DNA of 64,000 bases. Source: Flavobacterium caseinilyticum. Its GTDB lineage: Bacteria; Bacteroidota; Bacteroidia; Flavobacteriales; Flavobacteriaceae. This document shows, piece by piece, positions 8,925-18,619 of this stretch. Location of the stretch: contig NZ_SMFM01000005.1 of assembly GCF_004349085.1 (NCBI RefSeq), positions 1-64,000 on the forward strand, written 5' to 3'. The first letter of the stretch is position 1. Every line of letters starts with the position of its first letter. The notes beneath the pieces were generated by a model. That model worked only from the letters and a program-made list of their open reading frames with translations. It ran no database searches and was not told the DNA's origin. The position numbers were made by a program, and so were the translations under genes.

Positions 8925-9452
8925 TTAGTTTAAAGTGAATCGCAATCCAACTCCGTTTGAATTGGTAATTAAATCCAGTTTTTGATTGTTAAATTGATCG
9001 CCAGTAGTAGCGTTTTGATTGTTATGTTCATTAACTACATTTTTAATTTTTTTAGAAAAGCCAATTTTTATTGGAATCGCTGCTACAATTGAAGCAATTC
9101 CAATATAAGTCAATAATGATGGATAATTGTTTTTCTCGTCCTTAAGAGCATACTGCCCACCTCCAATTGGTGTTGCTGATATTCCAGATGCAGTTACTCC
9201 CTGAACTAAATCAGCAGTCAAAAATCCAAGACCACCAATAAGCAAAATGTTTCCAAGTGTTTTTTTAGATCTACCATCATTGTAATCCGATAATAATTTT
9301 TCATTGTCTTTTAATAATTCCCTTACTTGATTGGGTGAAATTTTTTGACTTTCAGAATCTAAAATAGTTCCATTGGACTTGTAAACTAATTTTTGTGAAT
9401 GCGATTGTAAGCTACAAAAGAAAACAAGAAGAAAAAATAGAGGTTTGATCAT
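8925..9452 (-). CDS. hypothetical secreted/membrane protein
   Basis: 175 residues, not recognised. It begins with a signal peptide (MIKPLFFLLVFFCSLQSHSQ). A charged stretch with an E-L-L-K-D-N-E-K-L pattern follows, then a Gly/Leu-rich hydrophobic segment (about 67-90) and a second hydrophobic segment (about 112-130), then a polar Asn-rich tail ending in GVGLRFTLN. The layout suggests a small envelope protein with two membrane-spanning segments. It is the first gene of a two-gene unit with phoH. Confidence 0.65.
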   Translation of the reverse strand: MIKPLFFLLVFFCSLQSHSQKLVYKSNGTILDSESQKISPNQVRELLKDNEKLLSDYNDGRSKKTLGNILLIGGLGFLTADLVQGVTASGISATPIGGGQYALKDEKNNYPSLLTYIGIASIVAAIPIKIGFSKKIKNVVNEHNNQNATTGDQFNNQKLDLITNSNGVGLRFTLN

Positions 9453-9573
9453 GTGTCAGTTTTAAATTGAAATTAAAAATCTAATTAATTAAAGCCGAAA
9501 ATACTTTAGCTTTGCGTTTCTCAAATTTAATGAAAATTAGTTTTACAAAACACCAATAGTTATAAACAAATTT

Positions 9574-10401
9574 ATGTCAATAATTACCCTTACTTCCGAT
9601 TATGGCTTGAAAGACCACTTTGTAGGTGCGCTAAAAGGGAAAATTTTATCTGAGTATTCCGAAGCTAAAATAATTGACATTTCACATGAAATTGACCCAT
9701 TCAACACGGTAGAAGCAAGTTACATCATTAGTGCTTCGTATGCGAGCTTTCCAAAAGGAACTGTTCATCTTATTGGTGTGGATATGGAACACAATAAAGA
9801 AAACCAACATATTGTGATGCAATGGAATGATCATTATTTTATTGCCGCCGATAATGGTATTTTAAGCATGCTTTCGCAAAAAATTGTCCCTCAAAAAATC
9901 GTGGCAATCAATATTCACGATCGTTTACCCAGTGATGCAGTGGATCTGGATGTGTTTGTAACCGTTGCCTGCCATTTAGCCAAAGGTGGTTTGATGAACG
10001 TTATTGGCAAAGAAATAAATAAGATTAAACAAGTCACCGACTTACAAGCCGTTTTGGCCGTTGATGGGAATTCGTTGAAAGGACACGTCATTTACATTGA
10101 CCATTTTGGGAATGTAGTGACCAATATTTCTAAAAAATATTTTATAGAAGTTGCCAAAGGAAGACCTTATGAAATTGTTATGAAAACCAAAAATATCAAA
10201 ACCATTTTGCCCAATTATTCCGCAATTGCAAGTTCCGATAAATATCCGATTAAATCGTATGAAGGTGAAAAATTGGCGATTTTCAATGAAGCCGGTTTTC
10301 TCGAAATTGCTGTTTTCAGAAGCAACCCGTCCACCGTTGGATCAGCACATAGTTTATTGGGCCTGAATTACAGAGATGTTATTATTATAAAATTCGTTTA
10401 A
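9574..10401 (+). CDS. SAM hydroxide adenosyltransferase (DUF62 / SAM hydrolase)
   Basis: 275 residues. The N terminus ITLTSDYGLKDHFVGALKG and the segment DISHEIDPFNTVEASYII are the signatures of this family. These trimeric enzymes, related to fluorinase and chlorinase, hydrolyse S-adenosylmethionine to adenosine and methionine using hydroxide. Further motifs are GVDMEH, AADNGIL, and HIDHFGNVVTN in the C-terminal domain. No signal peptide. Followed by a hairpin (10400-10443) and then the monooxygenase-like gene. Identification by family is firm. Confidence 0.9.
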   Translation: MSIITLTSDYGLKDHFVGALKGKILSEYSEAKIIDISHEIDPFNTVEASYIISASYASFPKGTVHLIGVDMEHNKENQHIVMQWNDHYFIAADNGILSMLSQKIVPQKIVAINIHDRLPSDAVDLDVFVTVACHLAKGGLMNVIGKEINKIKQVTDLQAVLAVDGNSLKGHVIYIDHFGNVVTNISKKYFIEVAKGRPYEIVMKTKNIKTILPNYSAIASSDKYPIKSYEGEKLAIFNEAGFLEIAVFRSNPSTVGSAHSLLGLNYRDVIIIKFV

Positions 10402-10443
10402 AGTTTACGGTTTAAAGTGGAGCAACTTTATACCGTAAACTTT
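10400..10443. terminator. hairpin between SAM hydrolase and ABM-like gene
   Basis: AAAGTTTACGGT and ACCGTAAACTTT form a 12-bp outer stem with AAAGT/ACTTT nested inside. It overlaps the stop codon of the upstream gene. No clear T tract follows, so it could be a weak terminator or an RNA-stabilising stem. Confidence 0.5.
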
Positions 10444-10464
10444 ATACTTTAAACAAAAAATCTA

Positions 10465-10761
10465 ATGTTAGTACGAATAGTAAAATTGAGTTTTCACGAG
10501 GAAAATATTCCTGCATTTTTAGAAAACTTTGAGTTAATGAAAGATAAAATACGAAATGCGCCTGGAAATCGTTTCTTAGAATTGTATCAGGATAGAGACA
10601 ATAAAAGTATTTTCTTTACGTACAGTTATTGGGAAACCGAAGATGATTTGGAAAATTACAGAAATTCTGAACTTTTTTACGATGTTTGGACATTCACCAA
10701 GAAATTATTCAACGGCAAACCGGAAGCGTGGAGCGTGGATAAATTAGTCACTTTAGAATAG
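10465..10761 (+). CDS. antibiotic biosynthesis monooxygenase (ABM)-like protein
   Basis: 98 residues with the ABM ferredoxin-like dimeric barrel pattern: M-L-V-R-I-V-K-L at the start, then F-L-E-L-Y-Q-D, F-F-T-Y-S-Y-W-E-T and a Y-R-N-S-E-L-F segment. Family members include putative quinol monooxygenases and heme-degrading enzymes, but many are uncharacterised. Cytosolic. It lies 31 nt upstream of gldF and could be in the same transcript. Specific activity cannot be assigned. Confidence 0.8.
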   Translation: MLVRIVKLSFHEENIPAFLENFELMKDKIRNAPGNRFLELYQDRDNKSIFFTYSYWETEDDLENYRNSELFYDVWTFTKKLFNGKPEAWSVDKLVTLE

Positions 10762-10792
10762 AAAATAGTTTAAAGTTTAAACAAAAAAATAA

Positions 10793-11518
10793 ATGAAATC
10801 AATAGTTTTACGAGAGATAAAATCCTTTTTCGGTTCGCCCATAGGTTATTTAGTGATTGCCATTTTTCTGATTATTAACGGATTGTTTCTTTGGGTTTTC
10901 GAAGGAGAGTATAATATTTTGAATACCGGTTTTTCTGATTTGACTCCGTTTTTCACCTTGGCGCCTTGGATTTTGATATTCTTAATTCCTGCCGTAACAA
11001 TGCGAAGTTTTTCGGATGAAAAAAAACAAGGAACATTAGAATTATTGCTAACTAAACCATTGAGTATTTGGCAAATCGTAAACGGAAAATTTCTTGGCGC
11101 TTTACTTTTGATTGTAATGGCAATAATTCCAACATTTATTTATGTGGCCGTTATTTCCAATTTAGGAATGCCTGAAGGCAATATCGATATGGGCAGTACG
11201 ATTGGTTCTTATTTTGGATTATTATTCCTGATTGCCGGGTATTCCGCCATTGGAGTATTCACCTCAACATTGTCTGATAACCAGATTGTGGCTTTCATCG
11301 TTGCGGTATTTTTATGTTTCTTCTTCTATTTTGGATTTGACGGTTTAGCTAAAGTTGTACCAAATATGTCTTCCATAATCGCTTCTTTAGGAATGCAAGA
11401 TCATTTCAAAAGCATGAGCCGAGGGGTATTAGACACCAGAGATATCCTTTATTTTACAAGCATAACCGTTGTCTTTCTTTCATTTACTGTTTATAATCTC
11501 AAATCTTTCAAATCGTAA
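10793..11518 (+). CDS. gldF: gliding motility-associated ABC transporter permease GldF
   Basis: 241 residues with about six hydrophobic segments (first at about 17-37) and a soluble loop with the R-S-F-S-D-E-K-K-Q-G-T-L-E-L-L motif of ABC-2 permeases. In Flavobacterium, GldA (ATPase), GldF and GldG form an ABC transporter needed for gliding. The stop TAA shares its last base with the gldG ATG, so the two are translationally coupled. gldA is not in this window. Assignment rests on the permease family plus its coupling with GldG. Confidence 0.93.
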   Translation: MKSIVLREIKSFFGSPIGYLVIAIFLIINGLFLWVFEGEYNILNTGFSDLTPFFTLAPWILIFLIPAVTMRSFSDEKKQGTLELLLTKPLSIWQIVNGKFLGALLLIVMAIIPTFIYVAVISNLGMPEGNIDMGSTIGSYFGLLFLIAGYSAIGVFTSTLSDNQIVAFIVAVFLCFFFYFGFDGLAKVVPNMSSIIASLGMQDHFKSMSRGVLDTRDILYFTSITVVFLSFTVYNLKSFKS

Positions 11519-13203
11519 TGACTACTTCTAAGAAAAATAACCTAAAATCAATATTGATTATCCTCGCTATTGTAGTGTTTGCGAATGTAGTAGGAAGTTC
11601 ATTATTTCATCGTTTTGATTTAACAAAAGATAAAAGGTATACACTTTCGCCTACGTCTTTGAATATCATTAAGCAGGTTCAAAATCCGTTGTCTATAAAA
11701 GTATATATGCAAGGCGATTTACCGCCTGAATTCAAGCGTTTACAACAAGAAACGAAACAATTACTGGAAGAATTTCAGGCGTACAATAACAATATCGTGT
11801 TTGAATTCGTAGATCCTTTGGAAAACGAAGACGCCAGCATGGACAATATTAAAGAGTTGTATCGAAAAGGGCTTACGCCAATAAACATAACCGTTGATGA
11901 CAAAGGGAAGCAGTCCCAAGCGATGGTTTTTCCTTGGGCAATTGCCGTTTATGACAATAAAGAAGTTAATATTCCATTGTTAAAAAATATTATGGGCGCT
12001 TCAACAACCCAGAAAGTGATTGGTTCCGTTCAGCATTTAGAATACTCCATCGCTGAAGGGTTGAATAAGATTACCAAAGCAAAACAAAAGAAAATCGCTG
12101 TTATTAAAGGAAACGGTGAACTTCAGGATATTTTGATGGCTAAATTTCTTTTGCAGGTTCGCGAAAGTTATTTTATAGGCCCATTTACTTTAGATTCCGT
12201 TGCCAAAAATCCTATCGGAAGTTTAGAAGCATTAGAAAAATATGACTTGGCAGTTATTGTAAAACCTACTGAAACGTTTACCGATGCGGAGAAACAAGTT
12301 TTGGATCAATTTATTATCAATGGCGGAAAAACCCTGTGGCTGATCGACCAAGTTTCGGCAGAAATGGATAGTTTGTATGATGCTTCAGGAGCAACTTTAG
12401 CGTATCCAAGAGATTTGAATTTAAATGATATGTTCTTTAAATATGGAGTCCGAATCAATCCTGATTTAGTAAAAGACGAACAAGGAAGTCCAATAAAACT
12501 GGCCACTGGAGAACAAGGAAGTGCGACTCAATTTCAGGAATTCAACTGGAAATTTGCGCCGCAGGTGTATCCAAACAGCTTGCATCCGATTGTGAAAAAT
12601 TTAGGTGGAATCAAATTTGATTTTGCGAATTCAATCGACACCTTGAAAAACGGAATTAAGAAAACCATTTTGTTGGAATCGTCACAATATTCGAAGAAAA
12701 TAGGAACACCCGCAGAGATAAATCTTAACATCGTTGTCGAAGAAACGTCACCAACTGATTATTTAAATAAAGGAAAAATTCCACTTTCTGTTTTACTGGA
12801 AGGTTCTTTTCGCTCGATGTTTGAAAATAGAGTTTTGCCATTTGAGCAAAAAACATTTCAAGCCAAAGGAAAAGAGAACAAAATGATTGTGATTTCGGAT
12901 GGGGATTTGATAAAAAATCAATTGGATAAAAATCTTCAACCGGTCGAATTGGGATATGACCAAAGGTCTGGAAATTTGTATGATAATAAAGATTACCTGA
13001 TAAATTGCGTCAATTATCTATTAGATGATACCGGACTTATTAACATTCGAAGCAAAGATCTTGATTTACCTTTATTGGATAAAGAAAAAGTTTATGAAAA
13101 CTACACTCGGACACAAATCCTAACTATCGGGCTTCCAATTCTTATTTTGGCACTTTTTGGTGTGGTATTTACTTTCCTTCGAAAAAGAAAATATAGTAAA
13201 TAG
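11518..13203 (+). CDS. gldG: gliding motility-associated ABC transporter component GldG
   Basis: 561 residues. One membrane segment lies near the N terminus (about 11-31) and one at the C terminus (about 533-553), flanking a large periplasmic region, the classic GldG topology. The N-terminal F-D-L-T-K-D-K-R-Y-T-L-S-P motif just after the first membrane helix is typical of the family. It partners GldF, whose stop codon it overlaps by one base. It is followed by dnaN, which has its own promoter. Confidence 0.94.
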   Translation: MTTSKKNNLKSILIILAIVVFANVVGSSLFHRFDLTKDKRYTLSPTSLNIIKQVQNPLSIKVYMQGDLPPEFKRLQQETKQLLEEFQAYNNNIVFEFVDPLENEDASMDNIKELYRKGLTPINITVDDKGKQSQAMVFPWAIAVYDNKEVNIPLLKNIMGASTTQKVIGSVQHLEYSIAEGLNKITKAKQKKIAVIKGNGELQDILMAKFLLQVRESYFIGPFTLDSVAKNPIGSLEALEKYDLAVIVKPTETFTDAEKQVLDQFIINGGKTLWLIDQVSAEMDSLYDASGATLAYPRDLNLNDMFFKYGVRINPDLVKDEQGSPIKLATGEQGSATQFQEFNWKFAPQVYPNSLHPIVKNLGGIKFDFANSIDTLKNGIKKTILLESSQYSKKIGTPAEINLNIVVEETSPTDYLNKGKIPLSVLLEGSFRSMFENRVLPFEQKTFQAKGKENKMIVISDGDLIKNQLDKNLQPVELGYDQRSGNLYDNKDYLINCVNYLLDDTGLINIRSKDLDLPLLDKEKVYENYTRTQILTIGLPILILALFGVVFTFLRKRKYSK

Positions 13204-13242
13204 ATGTTAATAAAAAAGTTTCGAAACTAAAATAGTTTACGA

Positions 13243-13250
13243 TATATTTG
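13243..13250 (+). promoter_or_regulatory. dnaN promoter -7 element
   Basis: TATATTTG matches the TAnnTTTG box perfectly, 56 nt before the dnaN ATG. A TTTCG lies at the -33 distance, a weak match. Confidence 0.6.
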
Positions 13251-13306
13251 TAGAATGTATCGTATTTCGGATTTAAAGAAATACTTTAAAAAATAAAACA
13301 AAACAG

Positions 13307-14425
13307 ATGAAATTTATAGTATCGAGTTCGTACTTATTGAAACAATTACAAGTTTTAGGTAACGTGATCAACAGCAGTAATACTTTGCCTATTTTAGATA
13401 ACTTTTTATTTGATTTAGACCATAATGTGCTGACGGTTTCTGCTTCTGATTTAGAGACAACCATGTCAGCTACATTAGGAATTGATTCAGAAAGTAAAGG
13501 AAGCGTTGCTGTTCCTGCAAAATTACTTCTGGAAATCCTTAAAACATTCCCGGAACAACCCTTAACTTTCACGGTTGAAGAAAACAGTACGATTGAAATC
13601 AGTTCTAATTCTGGAAAATATGCTTTGGCTTATGCTCCCGGAGATGAATTTCCAAAATCGGTTAACTTAGACGATCCATCGGTAACACTTGTCCCTGCTG
13701 ATGTTTTGGCAACAGCCATAAGCAAAACTATATTTGCTGCCGGAAACGATGATTTGCGTCCGGTAATGTCTGGTGTTTTCTTTCAGTTTTCGCCACAAGG
13801 ATTAACATTTGTTGCCACTGATGCTCACAAATTAGTAAAATATGCGCGTACTGATGTAACCGCTTCTCAAGTGGCTGATTTCATTATGCCGAAGAAACCT
13901 TTAACTATTTTAAAAAATATTCTTGGTACTGCGGATGCTGAAGTGAAAATTGAATACAACGATTCGAATGCTACTTTCTCTTTTGATAATTATGTTTTAA
14001 TGTGTCGTTTGATCGATGGAAAATATCCAAATTACGAAGCGGTAATTCCAAAAGAAAATCCAAATAAATTAATGATTGACCGTTCTCAATTTTTGAGTTC
14101 TGTGCGTCGTGTTGCTATCTTTTCGAATAAAACTACACATCAGATTCGTTTGAAAATCGCCGGTGCTGAGTTGAATGTTTCTGCTGAAGATATTGACTAT
14201 TCCAATAAAGCTGAAGAAAGATTGACATGTGATTATCAAGGTGATGATATGCAAATAGGGTATAATTCTCGTTTCTTGACAGAAATGTTGACCAACTTGC
14301 AATCTGACATGATTATGCTTGAAATGTCATTACCAAACAGAGCCGGAATCCTTACTCCTGTTGATGGATTAGAAGAAGGTGAAACGGTTACGATGCTTGT
14401 AATGCCAGTAATGCTGAACAGCTAG
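13307..14425 (+). CDS. dnaN: DNA polymerase III subunit beta (sliding clamp)
   Basis: 372 residues, the standard length. Three successive clamp domains of about 120 residues are visible. The N terminus MKFIVSSSYLLKQLQVLGNV, the segment LPILDNFLFDL and the middle-domain RPVMSGVFFQF pattern are typical. The C terminus ends in V-M-P-V-M, the usual P-M-x-L-type tail next to the partner-binding pocket. It forms the dimeric ring that tethers the replicative polymerase to DNA. Its position after gldG is probably a clade-level arrangement (inference). Confidence 0.97.
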   Translation: MKFIVSSSYLLKQLQVLGNVINSSNTLPILDNFLFDLDHNVLTVSASDLETTMSATLGIDSESKGSVAVPAKLLLEILKTFPEQPLTFTVEENSTIEISSNSGKYALAYAPGDEFPKSVNLDDPSVTLVPADVLATAISKTIFAAGNDDLRPVMSGVFFQFSPQGLTFVATDAHKLVKYARTDVTASQVADFIMPKKPLTILKNILGTADAEVKIEYNDSNATFSFDNYVLMCRLIDGKYPNYEAVIPKENPNKLMIDRSQFLSSVRRVAIFSNKTTHQIRLKIAGAELNVSAEDIDYSNKAEERLTCDYQGDDMQIGYNSRFLTEMLTNLQSDMIMLEMSLPNRAGILTPVDGLEEGETVTMLVMPVMLNS

Positions 14426-14466
14426 TTCATTTTAAAAATACGCTATTAACCAAACCATTTTATATT

Positions 14467-14500
14467 TAAAAAACCGTCTCGATAAATCGGGACGGTTTTT
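14467..14500 (+). terminator. dnaN terminator
   Basis: AAAACCGTC and GACGGTTTTT form a stem around a short loop with a T tract, about 45 nt after the dnaN stop. Confidence 0.75.
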
Positions 14501-14548
14501 GCTTTTATTAAAATTATAAATATTTGGTTTTACTTTTTAATAACAATC

Positions 14549-15238
14549 CTATTCTAAAATAAAACTCACACTGACATTAGCGGTGATATTAATTTCGCCT
14601 AATGCCAATGTTTCTCTTGGTGCATCAGCATCACTTCTTTCCATTGTTTTCATTGCTGAATACACCGGTTGCGGATAAAACGTTTGTGAATTGTCAGATA
14701 TAGTCATCGCACGACCCACTTTTTGTCCTAAAACAGATACATAATCCTCTGCTTTCAATTTTGCCTCTTTCATCGCTAGCTTTCTTGCTTCTGTTTGATA
14801 TTGCGCTAATTTAGAAGATTGGAATATTACAGTATTAATTCTGTTAATGCCTTCGTCAACTAAGCCTTCCATTAATTCGTCATATTTTGATAAATCTCTC
14901 AATAAAATTTCGATAGTTTGAGTTGCGTTATAATTGTGTTTCTTTTTTTCATAATCGTATTGCGGATTCAATGCAACACGTTGCGTTTTAAAATCTGCAG
15001 GTGCCAGATTCATTTTTTTAATAAACTTTAAGACGGCTTCTATCTTTTGATCATTTTGTTTTTTAACGTCTTTGGCATTATTCCCTTTTGTTTCAACAGT
15101 TACAGCGATAGTAGCCTGATCCGGAATAACTTTAACTTTTCCTTCCCCATTTACATTTATTTGAGGAATCTGTTTTACTTCTTGCCCGTAGGAAATTGTC
15201 AAAAATAAAACTGACAGTAATAGTAGTACTTTTTTCAT
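14549..15238 (-). CDS. SIMPL domain (DUF541) periplasmic protein
   Basis: 229 residues with a signal peptide (MKKVLLLLSVLFLTISYG). The mature part opens with IPQINVNGEGKVKVIPDQA, the SIMPL signature, and has the long amphipathic stretch and the A-R-K-L-A-M-K-E-A-K-x-K-A-E segment typical of DUF541. Family members include oxidative-stress defence proteins such as YggE and BP26, which form ring-shaped channels. Probably periplasmic or outer-membrane associated. A rhomboid protease gene lies 54 nt downstream on the same strand but is probably unrelated in function. Confidence 0.88.
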   Translation of the reverse strand: MKKVLLLLSVLFLTISYGQEVKQIPQINVNGEGKVKVIPDQATIAVTVETKGNNAKDVKKQNDQKIEAVLKFIKKMNLAPADFKTQRVALNPQYDYEKKKHNYNATQTIEILLRDLSKYDELMEGLVDEGINRINTVIFQSSKLAQYQTEARKLAMKEAKLKAEDYVSVLGQKVGRAMTISDNSQTFYPQPVYSAMKTMERSDADAPRETLALGEINITANVSVSFILE

Positions 15239-15292
15239 GGGTTATATTTATTTAATTGTTTTTGTTGTAATTATCTTTCAAAAGTTGTGCCA

Positions 15293-15931
15293 TTAAAGTT
15301 TGCCCATTTTTTCCATCACAAAAAGAATAACTATTGGAATAGTTAATAATAGTACCATCAGAGTGTTCTCTACTAATAGCGTAGGCTGCGTAATCAGTGT
15401 AATCAAATAGCCGCCAACTGCTCCGCCAAAATGAGCCGTATGTCCAATATTGTCATTCTTGGCTTTCATTCCGTAAATCGAATATAGTAAATAAAGAATT
15501 CCAAAAATGTAAGCCGGCATTGGAATAATGAAAAAGATGCCCAACATCATGTCCGGCTGCAGTAATATCGCCGAATATAAAACTCCCGTTACGGCTCCAG
15601 ATGCGCCAACCGCTCTGTAACCATAGTCATTTTTATGAAAAACCATCGTCAGCAAACTTCCAAAAATTAAACTCGCAAAATAAATCAATGCAAAGGAGAA
15701 ATCTCCCAAATGGGCAATAACTACCGGAGCAAAAAACCACAATGTCAGCATGTTAAAAAGTAAATGGGTCATATCCGCATGCAGAAAACCAGAAGTTAAC
15801 ATCCGTATATGTTCACCCGCCCGAATACTCCCAACATGAAATTCATATTTCCTAAAAAAAGAAAGGTCATTAAAACCCTTATAGCTTATTAAAACATTTA
15901 CAACAATTATTGCAATTAAAATGATATTCAT
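15293..15931 (-). CDS. rhomboid family intramembrane serine protease
   Basis: 212 residues and about six membrane segments. The catalytic elements are present: HADMTHLLFN (oxyanion Asn60), GASGAV (nucleophile Ser111) and GHTAHFGG (His167). Rhomboids cleave transmembrane substrates inside the bilayer. The inner-membrane loop HAGE/RAGEHIRMLTSGFLH is also typical. The start is set by the methionine before the first hydrophobic segment. Substrate unknown. Confidence 0.92.
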   Translation of the reverse strand: MNIILIAIIVVNVLISYKGFNDLSFFRKYEFHVGSIRAGEHIRMLTSGFLHADMTHLLFNMLTLWFFAPVVIAHLGDFSFALIYFASLIFGSLLTMVFHKNDYGYRAVGASGAVTGVLYSAILLQPDMMLGIFFIIPMPAYIFGILYLLYSIYGMKAKNDNIGHTAHFGGAVGGYLITLITQPTLLVENTLMVLLLTIPIVILFVMEKMGKL

Positions 15932-16022
15932 AAAGTCAGTCTCTTGTGAATTGTAAATATAGTCATTCTCAAATACTGATACAGTACCCGCTCATATTTT
16001 ATCTCAACAATCATTTTTACAT

Positions 16023-16030
16023 TATATTTG
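16023..16030 (+). promoter_or_regulatory. promoter -7 element for the acyltransferase gene
   Basis: TATATTTG is a perfect TAnnTTTG box. The TTG that could serve as an early start codon (16028) is part of this box, so translation must start later, at the ATG at 16046. Confidence 0.65.
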
Positions 16031-16045
16031 CAAAAAAAAATCTGC

Positions 16046-16915
16046 ATGCAGTTACTTGTTTTTATTATTGCTTACCCTTTACTTTGGCTCATTTCTATTC
16101 TTCCGTTTCGCGTTTTTTATCGGTTGTCAGATATAATGTATTTTCTAGTTTACTACATCATTGGCTATCGAAAAAAAGTTGTTCGGGCAAATCTTGCTAT
16201 GGCATTACCTCATCTAAATGATGAAGAGCGTCTTATCGTTGAAAAAAAATCCTATCACCATTTATGCGATATGTTCTTGGAAATGACAAAAACCTTGACT
16301 ATTTCATCTGAAGAAATGAGCAAAAGATTTACCATAACAAATATTGAAGTTATAAAGGAATACGAGAAAAAAGGAAAAAGTATTATGCTTATAGCCTCAC
16401 ATTACGCAAGCTGGGAATGGCTGATTACGCTTAACCAAAAATTATCCTTTCAAGGTGTAGCAGTTTATAAAAAATTAGCCAATAAATATTTTGATAAGCT
16501 CGTTAGAGACATTCGATCAAAATATAACACTGAATTAGTTCCAACGATAAAAACGATTCCGTTAATTTCTACTAATCAAAAAAATGGTGTTCTTTGTGTT
16601 TATGGATTAGCCAGTGACCAATCTCCAAAAACAGATAGAATATTTCACTGGAAAAGCTTTATGGGTATTGAAGTTCCAGTGCACACAGGACCTGAAATGT
16701 TAGCAAAAAAATATGACATGACTGTTGTTTTTGCAAAAGTTAAAAAGGTTAAAAGAGGATATTATGTACTTACTATAATTCCAATTAGCGACAATCCTAA
16801 ATCCGTTCCTGACTTTGGAATTACAGATGCCTACATCAAGGAAGTAGAAAAACAAATACATGAAGCTCCTGAATATTATTTCTGGACACATAAAAGATGG
16901 AAACACAAAAGATAG
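16046..16915 (+). CDS. lysophospholipid / lipid A acyltransferase (LpxL/HtrB-like)
   Basis: 289 residues from the ATG at 16046. An N-terminal membrane helix (MQLLVFIIAYPLLWLISILP) precedes the acyltransferase domain. The catalytic H-x4-D/E-like motif reads ASHYASWEW (H and E). The later SDQSP and GPEMLAKK segments are typical of the LpxL/HtrB family. Such inner-membrane enzymes add secondary acyl chains to lipid A or acylate ornithine-type lipids. The chosen start is supported by the promoter box that overlaps the alternative TTG. The acceptor lipid is not certain. Confidence 0.88.
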   Translation: MQLLVFIIAYPLLWLISILPFRVFYRLSDIMYFLVYYIIGYRKKVVRANLAMALPHLNDEERLIVEKKSYHHLCDMFLEMTKTLTISSEEMSKRFTITNIEVIKEYEKKGKSIMLIASHYASWEWLITLNQKLSFQGVAVYKKLANKYFDKLVRDIRSKYNTELVPTIKTIPLISTNQKNGVLCVYGLASDQSPKTDRIFHWKSFMGIEVPVHTGPEMLAKKYDMTVVFAKVKKVKRGYYVLTIIPISDNPKSVPDFGITDAYIKEVEKQIHEAPEYYFWTHKRWKHKR

Positions 16916-16930
16916 TGTTCAGTGTTCAGT

Positions 16931-16982
16931 AAAAAAAATCACAAATTATAAACAAGAGTGTTTATAATTTGTGATTTTTTTT
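16931..16982. terminator. bidirectional terminator
   Basis: A long stem (AATCACAAATTATAAACA and its complement) with an AGAG loop lies between an A run and a T run, between the convergent acyltransferase and aminotransferase genes. Confidence 0.8.
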
Positions 16983-17007
16983 TAGTTCTTTTTAAATCCT
17001 AACTTTC

Positions 17008-18495
17008 TTATAAAGAAAACCAGTTTTTTACCAATTCATCTTCTAAAGGTTGTGCGTTCTTATTTACAAACTCGTTCGTCACTGGATTATAATCATAATC
17101 CAAAGCCCAAGTTTTATGATTTTCAGCCAATGCTTTTATTCCGTTACAAACAAATTCAATTTCAGCATTTGTAGTTGTTGGATGAATAGACATCCTTATC
17201 CAACCCGGTTTTCTGAGTAAATCTCCTAATGTAATTTCGTCAATTAATTTATGGGAGGTCTCCTGGTCAACATGCAATAAAAAATGTCCGTAGGTTCCGG
17301 CACAACTGCAACCACCACGAGTTTGAATTCCGAATTTATCATTCAATAATTTCACTCCCAAATTAAAATGCAGGTCTTCCACAAAGAAAGAAATCACTCC
17401 TAACCTTTGCTGATGCTGTCCTGCCAGAATTTTAATATTGGATACAGTTCCTAATTCCGAAAAAATATAATCTACGATTTCGTGCTCTCTTTTTAAGATA
17501 TTTTCAATTCCCATTTGCTCTTTCAACTGTACAGCCAATGCGGTTTTTATTACCTGAAGGAAGCCTGGCGTACCACCATCTTCCCTATCTTCAATATTAT
17601 CAATGTATTTATGTTCTCCCCAAGGATTCGTCCAACTTACTGTTCCGCCGCCCGGATTATCGGGAACCAGATTTTGATATAATTTTTTATTAAAAACCAA
17701 AACACCGCAAGTCCCGGGTCCGCCAAGGAATTTATGTGGCGAAAAGAAGATGGCATCCAAATAACTTTCAGCGTCTTCTGGATGCATGTCGATTTTTACA
17801 TAAGGACCTGAACAGGCAAAATCCACGAAACAAAGTCCGTTATGCTGATGCATGATTTTTGCGACTTCATGATACGGCGTTACGATTCCTGTAACATTTG
17901 AACACGAAGTAATGGAAGCTATTTTAAAAGGTCTTTCTTTATATTTTTCCAGTAACAGTTCCAGATTTTCAATGCTGAATAATCCCTCTTCCGTTGCAGG
18001 AATAACTTCAACATCGGCTATAGTTTCTAACCAAGACGTTTGATTGGAATGATGTTCCATGTGCGAAATAAAAATAATTGGTTTCTTTTCGGCGGGAATG
18101 GTGATAAAATTTTTCAAGTTTTCTGGAACTTTTAAACCTAAGATTCGTTGAAATTTATTTACAACACCAGTCATTCCTGTTCCATCGGTAATCAAAACAT
18201 CATCAGCATTAGCATTGACATGATGCTTGATAATATGCCGCGCCTGATGATACGCTTTTGTCATGGCAGTTCCTGAAACAGTGGTTTCTGTGTGCGTATT
18301 AGCCACAAAAGGACCAAATTGATTCATCAGTTTTTCCTCAATAGGACGATACAAACGACCACTGGCTGTCCAATCCGTATAAATAATTTGTTGATGTCCA
18401 TAAGGAGATTCAAACCCTTGATCTATTCCGATTATGTTATCGCGAAACTGCTTAAAGTATTGCTCTAATAATGTTGGTGCTTCTTTGGTAATCAT
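17008..18495 (-). CDS. class V aminotransferase-fold PLP enzyme (cysteine desulfurase-like)
   Basis: 495 residues. PLP Lys255 lies in FSPHKFLGGPG and the cofactor-binding aspartate (Asp225) in FVDFACSG. The segment T-E-T-T-V-S-G-T and M-E-H-H-S-N are typical of the NifS/SufS branch. RGGCSCAGTYGH carries a cysteine pair at the place of the desulfurase loop, so sulfur chemistry is possible. The protein is longer (by about 90 residues) than SufS, with an extended C-terminal part. No Fe-S assembly genes are adjacent. Exact reaction unknown. Confidence 0.85.
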   Translation of the reverse strand: MITKEAPTLLEQYFKQFRDNIIGIDQGFESPYGHQQIIYTDWTASGRLYRPIEEKLMNQFGPFVANTHTETTVSGTAMTKAYHQARHIIKHHVNANADDVLITDGTGMTGVVNKFQRILGLKVPENLKNFITIPAEKKPIIFISHMEHHSNQTSWLETIADVEVIPATEEGLFSIENLELLLEKYKERPFKIASITSCSNVTGIVTPYHEVAKIMHQHNGLCFVDFACSGPYVKIDMHPEDAESYLDAIFFSPHKFLGGPGTCGVLVFNKKLYQNLVPDNPGGGTVSWTNPWGEHKYIDNIEDREDGGTPGFLQVIKTALAVQLKEQMGIENILKREHEIVDYIFSELGTVSNIKILAGQHQQRLGVISFFVEDLHFNLGVKLLNDKFGIQTRGGCSCAGTYGHFLLHVDQETSHKLIDEITLGDLLRKPGWIRMSIHPTTTNAEIEFVCNGIKALAENHKTWALDYDYNPVTNEFVNKNAQPLEDELVKNWFSL

Positions 18496-18619
18496 AACAT
18501 ATCTAATTTGAGTTCAAAGATATTCATTTTTGATGGAATTGAAATTTTAGCAACAATAAAGATATTTTCATTTTCAGCATAAATATTCGCTTCAAAAAAT
18601 TTTGATTAGTTCGAAAAAA